Source: Variovorax sp. HW608
Lineage (GTDB): Bacteria > Pseudomonadota > Gammaproteobacteria > Burkholderiales > Burkholderiaceae_C
Length of the DNA: 64,000 nucleotides
Assembly (NCBI RefSeq): GCF_900090195.1
Contig: NZ_LT607803.1
Location: 62,001-126,000, forward strand
Reading direction: 5' to 3'
The notes under the pieces were generated by a model that saw only the letters and a program-made list of their open reading frames with translations, made no database searches and was not told the DNA's origin. Shown in pieces: positions 18,148 through 26,901 of this stretch; positions within the stretch are counted from its first letter, which is position 1; the number at the start of each line of letters is the position of its first letter. The position numbers were made by a program, and so were the translations under genes.

Positions 18148-18516
18148 TCAAAGGCAGACGTACGCCGGACACGCCCCTTCGGGAAAGAGCTCCAGGTTCA
18201 GCGTCGTGCCCGGGTTGATCACCAGCCCCATCCCCGGCGGCAGCGCGCGCAGCACGTCGATCCCCCTCATCACGATCGAATGGGGCGCGACCGAGGCGAA
18301 GTCGCCGATGCGGCACCTGTCGGTGAAGCAGGCCATCATGGTGTTCTGCTCCTTGAAGAGCAGCAGCGGGCGGAACGGCGTTCCGCCTTCGATCAGCTGC
18401 GTCCTGCTGGCCACGATCAGGTCCGAATCGGCGAACTCCTTCAGCAGGTCTTCCATCGTCAGCGACCCGCACCGTGCGTGCGACAGCACCAGTTCCAGCG
18501 AGTTGTTGAGCTCCAT
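18148..18516 (-). CDS. SseB-like N-terminal-domain protein
   Basis: A 122-residue protein resembling the SseB N-terminal domain: an initial helix (LVLSHARCGSLTMEDLLKEFADSDLIV), a central FKEQNTMMACFTDRCR, and a terminal GMGLVINPGTTLNLELFP. SseB was named for enhancing serine sensitivity in E. coli; the biochemical role of this domain is unsettled. ATG at 18516 follows GGGAG. It converges on the Crp/Fnr gene with a 14-bp gap. Confidence 0.6.
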   Translation of the reverse strand: MELNNSLELVLSHARCGSLTMEDLLKEFADSDLIVASRTQLIEGGTPFRPLLLFKEQNTMMACFTDRCRIGDFASVAPHSIVMRGIDVLRALPPGMGLVINPGTTLNLELFPEGACPAYVCL

Positions 18517-18544
18517 GTCTGTGCTCCCACGACGGCCCGTGGCC

Positions 18545-19885
18545 TCATTGGAAGGTGACGCGATCGGCGATCAGCACGCCGCCTGCGACGCGGCTGCCTT
18601 CGACCATCACGCGCACCTGCGCTCCGAGGTTCGCGGCGCTGCCGTTGACGAAGCTCACCCCCGGGCCGCTGGCGTCGATCGGCTGCCCCTTGATGCGGAA
18701 GTCGGCGATCGAGTTGAAGGTGGAGATCTGCCCGCTCAGGCTGAACGAAGGCTGGCCGCCCGTGCCCGGCACGAGCTGGATCTTGAGCGTGCTCGCCTGC
18801 AGCACCCCGTTCGAGAGCACGCCGCCCACGATCACCTTGACGCCGTTGCCCGCCGAACTTGCCGGCCCGCCCGACACCTTGGCCGCTGATGCATCGATCG
18901 GCACGTCCAGAACGCGCAGCGAACCGAGCCCGGCGAAATCGGTCACCAGGCCCTCCATTTGCAGCGGCGTGCCGTCGGCGGTCGGCGCGGGATACCACAG
19001 CTGCACCGCGCTCGCCACCAGCAGGCCCGCCCCGAGCGCATTCGCGCGCACCCGCACCAGCACGCCGTTGGCGAACGGCAGCGCGCCGCTTGCGCTCCTG
19101 ACGGTGGCCTGCCCGTAGTCGATCGCATAGCCGCCGATGGTGAAGCGCCTTGCCAGGGGATCGAGGTTCTGCACCACGCCGCTCACGATCGGCGTGCCGC
19201 TCGCGTGCACTTCCACCCGCGTCGCGCGCAGGCTGCCCGGCCCGGAGGGAAGGCCCCACACCTGCAGCGTGGCGCCCGGTGCGACGTCCGCGACGCCGGA
19301 CGCGTCGGCCCAAACCGTGGCGCTGTCGGTCGTCACTGTCGTCCCGAGGATCGTGAAGCTGGCCTGCTGCGCATAGACCGCACTCACCGGCCCGCGCAGA
19401 TCGATGGCCGATTCGACGCGCTTCGCGCTGCCGGTGGTGAGATCGCTGTCGAACGGCCCGATGACCTTCGCCGTCATGCCGAGCTGCAGGCCCGGCACAT
19501 CGTCGAGCGCCACCACCGCGCCGTCGGTGTTGTAGCGCACGCCGTTGACCAGGATGCTGCCCGCGCCATCCACCGAGCCGATGCCGCTCGCATCCGCCGT
19601 GGTGACTCCCGTGCCGCCGGAGCCGACTCCGGATCCGTCGTCGCCCCCGGCCACGGCAGTGCCCGCGCCGGCGCTGCCGGGGCCTGCCGCGCCCGGCCCG
19701 CTGCCCCCGCCCGTCGGCGGCACCGTCCGATCCAGCAGCGACTGTTGCGATGTGTTTCCCGCGGGGCCCGCGGCAGCGCCTCCGGCGACGATCGGCAGGC
19801 CCCCGCCGCCACCCCCACCGCCGCAGGAAACCAGCACCGCCATGGCCAGCGCCAGGCAGGCGCCCTGTAAACCGGTCTTCGTCAT
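18545..19885 (-). CDS. DUF5666-repeat lipoprotein
   Basis: A 446-residue lipoprotein. The lipobox LVSC (Cys at about 21) is followed by a run of glycines and a long Gly/Ala/Ser-rich linker to about residue 95. The rest consists of several related beta-rich modules of the DUF5666 type, each with a pattern such as LRATRVEVHASGTPIVSGVV or ASTLKIQLVP. Function unknown; an envelope-exposed protein is likely. The start overlaps the stop of the upstream DUF6502 gene by ATGA, so the two are coupled. Confidence 0.8.
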   Translation of the reverse strand: MTKTGLQGACLALAMAVLVSCGGGGGGGGLPIVAGGAAAGPAGNTSQQSLLDRTVPPTGGGSGPGAAGPGSAGAGTAVAGGDDGSGVGSGGTGVTTADASGIGSVDGAGSILVNGVRYNTDGAVVALDDVPGLQLGMTAKVIGPFDSDLTTGSAKRVESAIDLRGPVSAVYAQQASFTILGTTVTTDSATVWADASGVADVAPGATLQVWGLPSGPGSLRATRVEVHASGTPIVSGVVQNLDPLARRFTIGGYAIDYGQATVRSASGALPFANGVLVRVRANALGAGLLVASAVQLWYPAPTADGTPLQMEGLVTDFAGLGSLRVLDVPIDASAAKVSGGPASSAGNGVKVIVGGVLSNGVLQASTLKIQLVPGTGGQPSFSLSGQISTFNSIADFRIKGQPIDASGPGVSFVNGSAANLGAQVRVMVEGSRVAGGVLIADRVTFQ

Positions 19886-20811
19886 GGTCGTTCTTCCTTG
19901 GACGGAGGAGATTCATCCGCAGCAGCCTTGGAAGCCGGCGCGGGACCCTTCTCGAAGTAGGCATAGATGCCGATGCGCATGCGCGCCGAAGCAGCCTCGG
20001 GCGCTTGCGCGAAAGCATCCGCCAACGCTTGCGCCAGTTCGTGATGCAGCGCATTCCATCGCGTGCGCGCGATCTGATGGATGCGCTCGCAGTCCTGTGG
20101 CGCGATGCCCTTGGCGAACACCGAGCGCTCCAGGAACGCCGGCTGGCCGCCCAGCGTGTTCGACACCGCGGCGAGCAGGTGATCGCGCGTGTTGTCACCC
20201 AGAAAGGCCAGCATGCTGCGCATGTCCTGCGCCGGCACGAAACCGTCGGCATCGAGCTCGACGAAGCCGTCGCCGCTCTCCGTGACCATGCCGAGCCGCA
20301 GCAGCTCGTCGAGCACCGCGCGGTGGTGCACGTTGCCGTGGCTCGCCTTGTACGCGACCGCCTCGAACGACGGTCCGCGCGCGATCGCATTGATGGGCAG
20401 CTTCCGCCGCGAAGGATCGTCCGTGCACAGGCGCAGCCACAGCGTCACCGTCTTCGCGGGCGCGGACATCTCGGAATAGGGAAGGCGCTCGACCGTGTCG
20501 CGCACGAGGGAGGTCACGACCTTGCGGTTGAGGCCCGTGGTCAGCGAGATCTGGCTCAGGTTCGGCTCGGTGCCCTTGTCGCGCCAGGTGCGCTGCGCTT
20601 CCTCGATCAGCAGGCTGCGCAGCAGCTCGTCGAGCTGGGCATGCTTGACGCCCACGCGCACCGCGAGGCGCACCAGCGGGCGCATCACGCGCGCGCAGGC
20701 CGCGAGCACCCAACCGAGCTGGCCTTCCGCGAGCTGCGCGAGCTTCGCGGACGGCAGAGCTCTTGCGTGGCCTCTTGAGGCACCGGTCGCTCTAACGGCT
20801 TCCTTCGTCAT
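19882..20811 (-). CDS. DUF6502-family protein
   Basis: A 309-residue soluble protein of the DUF6502 family, unknown in function. It is mainly helical; residues about 60-110 (LSQISLTTGLNRKVVTSLVRDTVERLP) resemble a winged-helix HTH, so DNA binding is plausible but unproven. ATG at 20811 is chosen because the family begins just before the VLAACARVMRPLVRLAVRVG helix; the frame remains open upstream with a non-conserved leader. It is coupled to the downstream DUF5666 lipoprotein, which suggests a functional pair. Confidence 0.75.
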   Translation of the reverse strand: MTKEAVRATGASRGHARALPSAKLAQLAEGQLGWVLAACARVMRPLVRLAVRVGVKHAQLDELLRSLLIEEAQRTWRDKGTEPNLSQISLTTGLNRKVVTSLVRDTVERLPYSEMSAPAKTVTLWLRLCTDDPSRRKLPINAIARGPSFEAVAYKASHGNVHHRAVLDELLRLGMVTESGDGFVELDADGFVPAQDMRSMLAFLGDNTRDHLLAAVSNTLGGQPAFLERSVFAKGIAPQDCERIHQIARTRWNALHHELAQALADAFAQAPEAASARMRIGIYAYFEKGPAPASKAAADESPPSKEERP

Positions 20812-20895
20812 GCAGCCCACCCATGTTGCGGCACGTCGTTCTCGCGGCATTTGCGGCACGTACACGAAGTTCAGTTCCCGTCCGACAGGAACACG

Positions 20896-20936
20896 TTGAC
20901 ATTCGTCGGAGAACTCGAAATGTGATTTTTTCACAT
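20896..20936 (+). promoter_or_regulatory. Promoter with overlapping inverted repeat, zinc-ribbon gene
   Basis: TTGACA at 20896-20901 is a perfect -35 hexamer. A -10-like TGTGAT at 20921 (19-bp spacer) lies inside ATGTGA-N5-TCACAT (20920-20936), a perfect 6+6 inverted repeat. The element is 22 bp upstream of the zinc-ribbon gene and 109 bp upstream of DUF6502 on the other strand. The arms resemble a CRP half-site, but the spacer is 5 rather than 6. An operator overlapping the promoter suggests repression. Confidence 0.5.
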
Positions 20937-20958
20937 CAACGAAAGCGAGGAAAGCCCT

Positions 20959-21387
20959 ATGTCTTCAATCAACGCTGTCATCCCTGGTCGTACAAACGGG
21001 CACCCGTTGTTCATCGCGCACCACGCCTTCGTCGAATTCAGTCACGCCGCTGTGACACCCGCATGGCTCACGGAGCCGTCCGACCCGCCCCTGTCGTCCC
21101 CGGTCGCGTTCGCCGGCTTCATCGATCTGGTTCGATCGACAACCGCCGAGGAAAGGGGCGAGATCTGCGAGGAATGCAAGACGCTCAACCGCGCGGGCGC
21201 CCGCTACTGCAAAGGCTGCGAGCACAAGCTGCCGGCGTACTACACCAATGCCAACGCACGCGCGCCCATGGTGCTCAGGCATCGGCGCGAACGGGCGGGC
21301 AACCGCACCCTGGCCTGGGATCTCGCGGCGGTGTGGGTGGTGCTGAGTTCGCTGGTGTTGATCACGGCCTTCATTCCGGTGCGGTGA
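20959..21387 (+). CDS. Zinc-ribbon protein with C-terminal membrane anchor
   Basis: A 142-residue protein of unknown function. CEECKTLNRAGARYCKGC (about 70-87) is a double CxxC zinc ribbon. A hydrophobic C-terminal helix (about 117-138, LAAVWVVLSSLVLITAF) would anchor it tail-first in the membrane. The Shine-Dalgarno GAGGAAAG precedes the ATG. It is divergent from the DUF6502/DUF5666 pair and may share its regulatory region. Confidence 0.68.
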   Translation: MSSINAVIPGRTNGHPLFIAHHAFVEFSHAAVTPAWLTEPSDPPLSSPVAFAGFIDLVRSTTAEERGEICEECKTLNRAGARYCKGCEHKLPAYYTNANARAPMVLRHRRERAGNRTLAWDLAAVWVVLSSLVLITAFIPVR

Positions 21388-21425
21388 GCTTCGACCGCGA
21401 CGGTTCGCACCAGCGGCCCGCGGCG

Positions 21426-21788
21426 CTAGGCAAGCGGGTCCTGTTCGGCGTACGCCCGGTCGAGCAGGCCGCCGGTCGCCTTGAACCAGCAGATCGAGTC
21501 GTGCGCCGAGATGACCGCCAGCTTGGTTTGCCTGGACGCATCCGGGTCGGCCAAAGCCGCCCATTTGGCGCTGTCGGCCGCCTGCTCGAGCTCGAAGACG
21601 GCCTCGCGCTGGGCGGAGGCCGGGTCGCCTTCCACCGCGGGCCGCGTTTTCGCAAACTTGCGCCGGAACTCCGCAACGACCGCCACCAGCACCGGGGAGG
21701 CTTCGGCGTCGGCCGCCAGCGCGGCCTCGGCCGCGGTCAACCGGCCGTCGAGCTGCAGGCAGACCTGTTTCGCAACTGCTGTCGTCAT
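21426..21788 (-). CDS. Conserved hypothetical protein, operonic with TPR protein
   Basis: A 120-residue, alanine-rich, mostly helical soluble protein that I do not recognise. It contains AVISAHDSICWFKATGGLLDRAYAEQ near the C-terminus, and two Cys residues (about 10 and 100). ATG at 21788 is supported by GGGAGC 5 bp upstream. It starts 13 bp after the stop of the large TPR protein, so the two are probably co-transcribed. Confidence 0.6.
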   Translation of the reverse strand: MTTAVAKQVCLQLDGRLTAAEAALAADAEASPVLVAVVAEFRRKFAKTRPAVEGDPASAQREAVFELEQAADSAKWAALADPDASRQTKLAVISAHDSICWFKATGGLLDRAYAEQDPLA

Positions 21789-21801
21789 GATGTGCTCCCG
21801 C

Positions 21802-23616
21802 TCAGAGCGCCGCGAGGTCCGGCCCGCCGCGCGGCCCGAACCATGCGCGCTCGTACGCCCTGCGCGCCGCCTTCTCGGCTTGCGCATCGCCCTTCTTGTG
21901 CTCGACCTCGACGAGGCCCGCGAGTGCCCAGCCGTTGTTGCGCACCCGCACCAGCGAATCCCTGAACGCCTGCTGCGCCTCGTCGAGCTTGCCCTGCCTG
22001 AGCTTCACCGAGCCGAGCGACTGCCGCACCGGGTAGTACCAGTAGGGCGGCTCGGTGTAGGGGATGGTGTCCTCGATCGCGATCGCGTCGGCATAGAACT
22101 TCGCCGCCGCATCGAGATCGCCGTTCGCATCGGCCAGCCGTCCGGAGGCAACGAGGCCCGCGGTGCGGATGATTTCGCGCGCGGGCAACTGCCAGGCCTC
22201 GAAGGGCTTGTAGTCGGCGCTGCTTTCGATCTTCTGGATCGCGTCGATCTCCTTCTGCGCATTGGCCTTGTCCTTCTGGTGCGCGTAGGCGATGGCGCGC
22301 GCGTAGTGGTACATCGTCTGCACGACCGCCGCCTCCTCGGCCGGCGGCGGCAGCTTGAGGATGGTGTCCGGATCGCTGAAGCGCGCGTGTGCCGCATAGG
22401 GCGCGGACTTGATCGGCTGCAGGAGGGGGAACATCTTCACCAGCTCCATCGGCACCGCGGCATCGAGCTTCGTCGCCGATTCGACGGCGGTCTTGCCGTC
22501 GCCGCCCATTTCTGCCGAGACCAGCACGAAGTGCACGTTGTGCGGGTAGTAGGCGTTCTTGTAGATCGGGTCCGAGGCCGAGGTCTTGAAGTAGCCCTCG
22601 TCCACCTTCGCCGCCTTCTGGTTGAGCGTCATCGAATCGCGGTACATGCCCACGCGGTAGTAGATGTGCGCCGGCATGTGCACGATGTGGCCCGCGCCGG
22701 GCATCAGCGCCGCGAGGCGGTTGGCGTAGGGCAGCGCCTTCTCGGGCCGGGTCGACGCCTCCATCGCGTGGATGTAGAGATGGATCGCGCCGGGATGCGT
22801 GGGAGTGCGCCTGAGCACGGTCTCGAGCGACTTGACGATCTCCGCGCCGCGGCCTTTCGGCGTGGCGCCGCCGCGCTCCCAGTAGTCCCAGGGCTGCGTA
22901 TCCATCGCGGCCTCGGCGTAGAGGGTCTGGATGGTGTCGTCGGCCGGGTAGCTTTCTGCCACCGTCTTCATCGCATCCGCATAGGCCGCATCGAGCGGCG
23001 CGCGGTTCGGCGGCGGGTTGGCGGCGTAGCGCTTTTCCAGCGCGCCGATCAGCGCCTGCTCCTTGGCGCTCGCGTTGGCCTTGAGCGCAACCGCACGGGT
23101 CAGCGCCGCCATCGCCGGCGCATTGGCGTCCGGCATCATCGGCACGTTGATGTTGGTGCCGAGCACCAGCGCCTCGCCCCAGAAGCACATCGCGCATTGC
23201 GGATCGAGCTTCTGCGCGGCCTGGAAGGCGCGCTGCGCCTCCGCATGGTTGAAGCCGAAGGCCAGCCGCAATCCCTGGTTGAAATAGGCCTGCGCCCCGG
23301 GGTTCTTCGTGCTGATCCTGAACGCGAGCGAGCCGAGGTCCTTGTAGAGCGGCACCTCGGCGGACGCCGGCCGGTCCGGCGGCGCGTTCGCGGTCTGCGT
23401 CGCCGCGACGCGCACCAGGGCCTTCAGCAAGGCGGGCTGCCCGGTCGCGCCGGGCCCGCAGACATCGCCCGGCGGCGTGAGCAGCGGATCGAAGCCGTCG
23501 CCCGGCTTGCCGGCGCTCGCGCCGTCAGGCAGCAGCAAGCTGATGGCTGCGAAGATGCAGGTGGAGGCCGCACACGCGCTGCCGCGCGTGGCGAGGAGAG
23601 ATCGATGCAGCGGCAT
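21802..23616 (-). CDS. Exported tetratricopeptide-repeat protein
   Basis: A 604-residue protein with an N-terminal signal-like segment (about 10-35, ending ASA) and at least four to six TPR-type helix pairs, for example AYFNQGLRLAFGFNHAEAQRAFQAAQKLDPQCAMCFWGEA near residue 110 and LRQGKLDEAQQAFRDSLVRV near 550. The middle carries HPGAIHLYIHAME and HMPAHIYYRVG, histidine-rich segments conserved in this group of long TPR proteins. Location is probably periplasmic. GAGGAGG precedes ATG at 23616. The partner is unknown. Confidence 0.8.
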   Translation of the reverse strand: MPLHRSLLATRGSACAASTCIFAAISLLLPDGASAGKPGDGFDPLLTPPGDVCGPGATGQPALLKALVRVAATQTANAPPDRPASAEVPLYKDLGSLAFRISTKNPGAQAYFNQGLRLAFGFNHAEAQRAFQAAQKLDPQCAMCFWGEALVLGTNINVPMMPDANAPAMAALTRAVALKANASAKEQALIGALEKRYAANPPPNRAPLDAAYADAMKTVAESYPADDTIQTLYAEAAMDTQPWDYWERGGATPKGRGAEIVKSLETVLRRTPTHPGAIHLYIHAMEASTRPEKALPYANRLAALMPGAGHIVHMPAHIYYRVGMYRDSMTLNQKAAKVDEGYFKTSASDPIYKNAYYPHNVHFVLVSAEMGGDGKTAVESATKLDAAVPMELVKMFPLLQPIKSAPYAAHARFSDPDTILKLPPPAEEAAVVQTMYHYARAIAYAHQKDKANAQKEIDAIQKIESSADYKPFEAWQLPAREIIRTAGLVASGRLADANGDLDAAAKFYADAIAIEDTIPYTEPPYWYYPVRQSLGSVKLRQGKLDEAQQAFRDSLVRVRNNGWALAGLVEVEHKKGDAQAEKAARRAYERAWFGPRGGPDLAAL

Positions 23617-23752
23617 GACATTCCTCCTCGGATCGGGGACCGATTCGCCCGCAAATTCTGGCACTCGGCGGGGGGCGCCGCAATCGCCTGTACGTAGTTT
23701 CACGAACAGGCGCCGTCAGATTCCGATCAGTTAAGCGGCCAGAACATCGAAG

Positions 23753-23775
23753 CATCCGGAGATCCCTGCCGGATG
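23753..23775. promoter_or_regulatory. Inverted repeat upstream of tctB
   Basis: CATCCGG and CCGGATG (7+7, 9-bp spacer) lie 69 bp upstream of tctB in the 227-bp divergent region between the TPR gene and tctB. It could be an operator or an RNA hairpin; no promoter hexamers are clear around it. Confidence 0.3.
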
Positions 23776-23843
23776 GAGACAAGTTCCGCACCGGCCGCAG
23801 CCGTCGCCGCGGGATTCGATGACCCCAACCTGATCGTGCTTAC

Positions 23844-24263
23844 ATGAATAGAAATCTAGTCAGAGGCTTGTTCCTCATGGCGATCGCACTGGCCTTCGGC
23901 CTGACAGCGCTTCGCTACCCCATCGGAGAACTCAGTCATGCGGGGCCCGGCTTCTTCCCCGCGATGGTCAGCGGCATGCTGCTGGTGGTCGGCGTGGCGA
24001 CGGTGGTGCGCTCGTTCTTCGTCGAGAAGGTGCACCTGCCCCTCTACTTCCGCAACATCGTGATCATCATGGCGAGCCTCTGCGGCTTCGCGGTGGTGTC
24101 GATGTTCGTGAACATGATCGCGGGCATCGTCTTCCTGGTGTTCTGCTCGACCTTGGCCGGCACGTCCTACTCGTGGTGGCGCAACGTCAAGATTTCCGCC
24201 GGCCTGATCGCGATGGCTCTGGCCCTTCAATACCTGCTCGGCCTGAACCTGCCGCTGTTCTGA
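23844..24263 (+). CDS. tctB: Tripartite tricarboxylate transporter, small membrane subunit TctB
   Basis: A 139-residue protein with four predicted membrane helices and the TctB-type N-terminus, ALRYPIGELSHAGPGFFPAMVSGMLLVVG. TctB is the small membrane subunit of TTT transporters, which import carboxylates using a periplasmic TctC (Bug) binding protein and an ion gradient. The start has a poor Shine-Dalgarno. It is followed 2 bp later by tctA; no tctC is present in the window. Confidence 0.85.
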   Translation: MNRNLVRGLFLMAIALAFGLTALRYPIGELSHAGPGFFPAMVSGMLLVVGVATVVRSFFVEKVHLPLYFRNIVIIMASLCGFAVVSMFVNMIAGIVFLVFCSTLAGTSYSWWRNVKISAGLIAMALALQYLLGLNLPLF

Positions 24264-24265
24264 TC

Positions 24266-25801
24266 ATGATGGAAGCACTCAACAACCTGGCGTTCGGCTT
24301 CTCGCACGCCCTCACGCTCCACAACCTGATGTACTGCGCCATCGGGTGCACCGTCGGCACGCTGGTCGGCCTGCTGCCGGGCCTCGGGCCGCTGGCGACC
24401 ATCAGCCTGCTGCTGCCGCTCACGTACTCGATCCCGACCACCGGCGCGCTGATCATGCTCGCGGGCATCTACTACGGCGCGCAGTACGGCGACAGCGTCA
24501 GCGCGATCACGATGAAGATCCCGCACGCGAGCAGTATCGTGGCCTGTATCGACGGCTACCAGATGACGCTCAAGGGCAAGACCGGGGTGGCGCTGTTCAC
24601 CGCGGGCTTCTCCAGCTTCATCGGCGGCACGGTGGCGATCATCGTGCTGACCTTCCTGGCACCGGTGCTGGGCGAGGTGGCCTTCCTCTTCGGCCCGGCC
24701 GACTACGTCGCGATGATGCTGGTCGGCTTCGTCTGCGTGAGCTTCGTGACCACCGGCAGCCTGCTCAACGGCCTGGCGATGTGCATGATCGGCGTGCTGC
24801 TCGGCTGCATCGGCACCGACGTGAACAGCGGCGCCCAGCGCTTCACCATGGACCTGCCCTTCCTCGTGGACGGCGTGGGCGTCGTGAGCATCGCGCTCGG
24901 CTGCTTCGGTATTGCCGAAATCACGAAGAACCTCGACGCCCGCGAAGAGCGCTCGCCCTTCAACGGCAAGATCAACCTCATCCCGACCTGGGAAGAGTTC
25001 AAGCGGATCTGGCCGAGTGCCCTGCGCGGCAGCGCCATCGGCTCCTTCCTCGGCATCCTGCCCGGCGGCGGCCCGACCATCGCGCAGTTCGCGGCGTATG
25101 CGATCGACAAGAAGGTCAGCAAGTACAAGGACGAGATCGGCACCGGCTGCATCGAAGGCGTGGCCGGTCAGGCCGCGGCCGACGAAGCCGCAGCGCGCAC
25201 CAGCTTCATCCCGCTGATGAGCATCGGCATCCCCGAGAACGCGGTGATGGCGCTGATGCTGGCCGCCTTCATCATCAAGGGCATCCAGCCGGGCCCGAAC
25301 ATGATCGCGAGCCACCCCGAGCTCTTCTGGGGCCTGGTGGCGAGCATGTGGGTCGGCAACGTGTTCCTGCTGGTGCTGAACGTGCCGCTGGTTCGCTACT
25401 GGCTGTCGGTCTTCAAGATCCCGTACAACGTGCTGTTCCCCTGCATTTTGTTCTTCTGCTGCATCGGCACCTACAGCGTGAACAACAACCTGGAAGACGT
25501 GTTCATCACCGCCGCCTTCGGCCTGATGGGCTACCTCTTCATGCGGCTCGAGCTCGATGCCGCGCCGCTGATGCTCGGCTTCATCCTCGGCCCGATGCTC
25601 GAAGAGAACTTCCGCCGCGCGATGCTCCTGAGCCGCGGCAGCTTCGGCGTGTTCGTGCAGCGCCCGATCAGCGGCACGCTGATGGCGCTGATCTCTGCCT
25701 TCATCATCTGGCAGGTGACGGTGTTCGTCCTGCAGCAGCGCAAGAAGGGCAAGGGAGGCGTCGTTCCGGAGTCGACCCACGCGCTGGAACCGCAGGAATA
25801 A
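24266..25801 (+). CDS. tctA: Tripartite tricarboxylate transporter, large membrane subunit TctA
   Basis: A 511-residue TctA with about 12 membrane segments. Characteristic regions are GCTVGTLVGLLPGLGPLATISLLLP near the N-terminus, IYYGAQYGDSVSAI, and the central GILPGGGPTIAQFAAYAIDKKVSK. The start MMEAL follows the tctB stop by 2 bp, and either of two adjacent ATGs could serve. The substrate cannot be read from the membrane subunits; it depends on which TctC protein docks. Confidence 0.93.
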   Translation: MMEALNNLAFGFSHALTLHNLMYCAIGCTVGTLVGLLPGLGPLATISLLLPLTYSIPTTGALIMLAGIYYGAQYGDSVSAITMKIPHASSIVACIDGYQMTLKGKTGVALFTAGFSSFIGGTVAIIVLTFLAPVLGEVAFLFGPADYVAMMLVGFVCVSFVTTGSLLNGLAMCMIGVLLGCIGTDVNSGAQRFTMDLPFLVDGVGVVSIALGCFGIAEITKNLDAREERSPFNGKINLIPTWEEFKRIWPSALRGSAIGSFLGILPGGGPTIAQFAAYAIDKKVSKYKDEIGTGCIEGVAGQAAADEAAARTSFIPLMSIGIPENAVMALMLAAFIIKGIQPGPNMIASHPELFWGLVASMWVGNVFLLVLNVPLVRYWLSVFKIPYNVLFPCILFFCCIGTYSVNNNLEDVFITAAFGLMGYLFMRLELDAAPLMLGFILGPMLEENFRRAMLLSRGSFGVFVQRPISGTLMALISAFIIWQVTVFVLQQRKKGKGGVVPESTHALEPQE

Positions 25802-25813
25802 GCGAAGGCGTTC

Positions 25814-26149
25814 ATGTTTGAAGTCAGCGACGAGGTCCGCAGTGTGGCGAGGGCGGAGTTGGTGCAAGGGCCGCCGTCGGCAGCCCTGCGGCGACTCGCG
25901 CAACGCTTCCACCTGCAGCGGACCAACCTGGCGTGGGTCGCCGCTGAGGTCTTCGAGAACATGTTCGTGCCGGACATCCAGGCCATCTGGGCCTGGGACC
26001 TGGAAGGCCAGGGCGAAGGCCATTCCGATGCCGAGCTGGACGCCATGCTCGCGCACCTGCGCGTGGGGGTGCGCCGCTCCCGCGTGCCGGCCGGCCTTCC
26101 GGGCGATCGCCAGGACGCGCCGAAACTGAAGTCCGGCGCGGCGCCCTGA
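25814..26149 (+). CDS. Hypothetical protein downstream of tctA
   Basis: A 111-residue soluble protein I do not recognise. The first ~85 residues are amphipathic and contain RRLAQRFHLQRTNLAWVAAEVFENMFVPDIQAIWAWDLEG; the tail is Arg/Pro/Gly-rich and probably disordered. It begins 12 bp after tctA and ends 4 bp before the convergent livF stop, so it is likely the last gene of the tct unit. The opposite strand is also open here, but coding bias and spacing favour this strand. Confidence 0.5.
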   Translation: MFEVSDEVRSVARAELVQGPPSAALRRLAQRFHLQRTNLAWVAAEVFENMFVPDIQAIWAWDLEGQGEGHSDAELDAMLAHLRVGVRRSRVPAGLPGDRQDAPKLKSGAAP

Positions 26150-26153
26150 GGCT

Positions 26154-26855
26154 TCAGACGCCGAGCACTTCCTCGAGCACCGCTGGCGAGGCCAGCAGAT
26201 CGGCCGACGCCCCTTGCCGCACGATGCGGCCCTTCTCCATCACCACCGCCTGATCGGTGTGCGCCAGCACCTTGCGCCAGTCGCGGTCCACGATCAGCGT
26301 GGCGATGCCGGTGGCGCGGATGTCGCCGATCACGCGCCAGATCTCCGCGACGATCAGCGGCGCGAGGCCTTCGGTGGCTTCGTCGAGGATCATCAGGCGC
26401 GGGTTGGTCATCAGCGCGCGGCCGATCGAGAGCATCTGCTGCTCGCCGCCCGACAACTGCTGCCCGCCGTGAGAGAGCCGCTCGGTGAGGCGCGGGAAGG
26501 TCGCCATCACGCGCTCGAAGGTCCAGTCGCGCCGGCCGTCGATGCCGGCGCGCGCGGTCATCACGAGGTTCTCGCGCACCGATAGGTTCGGGAAGATGCC
26601 GCGCCCTTCGGGCACGTAGCCGATGCCGCGGCGCGCCATCTTCTCGGGCGTCCAGCCGGTGACGTTCTGGCCGTCGAGCAGCACCTGCCCGGACGCGGGG
26701 CGCACATAGCCCATCACCGAGCGGATCAGCGTGGTCTTGCCCATGCCGTTGCGGCCGAGCAGGCCGACCGAGGTGGCTGTGGGGATGTCGACGTCGGCGC
26801 CGCGCAGGATGTGGCTGTCGCCGTAGTAGGTGTTCAGACTTTTGACTTGAAGCAT
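26154..26855 (-). CDS. livF: Branched-chain-type ABC transporter ATPase LivF
   Basis: A 233-residue ATPase of the LivF type. Walker A is GRNGMGKTTL, the signature LSGGEQQMLSIGRAL, and Walker B LMILDEATEGLAP. ATG at 26855 follows GGAGG by 7 bp. It is the last gene of livKHMGF, separated from livG by 151 bp that contain a double-hairpin repeat. Linkage to the box cluster suggests the system imports benzoate or a related aromatic acid rather than amino acids (inference). Confidence 0.92.
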   Translation of the reverse strand: MLQVKSLNTYYGDSHILRGADVDIPTATSVGLLGRNGMGKTTLIRSVMGYVRPASGQVLLDGQNVTGWTPEKMARRGIGYVPEGRGIFPNLSVRENLVMTARAGIDGRRDWTFERVMATFPRLTERLSHGGQQLSGGEQQMLSIGRALMTNPRLMILDEATEGLAPLIVAEIWRVIGDIRATGIATLIVDRDWRKVLAHTDQAVVMEKGRIVRQGASADLLASPAVLEEVLGV

Positions 26856-26901
26856 CTCAGTCCCTCCGCAGCCTGAAGGCGCAACGCTCGCCAGGCTTTC
26901 G

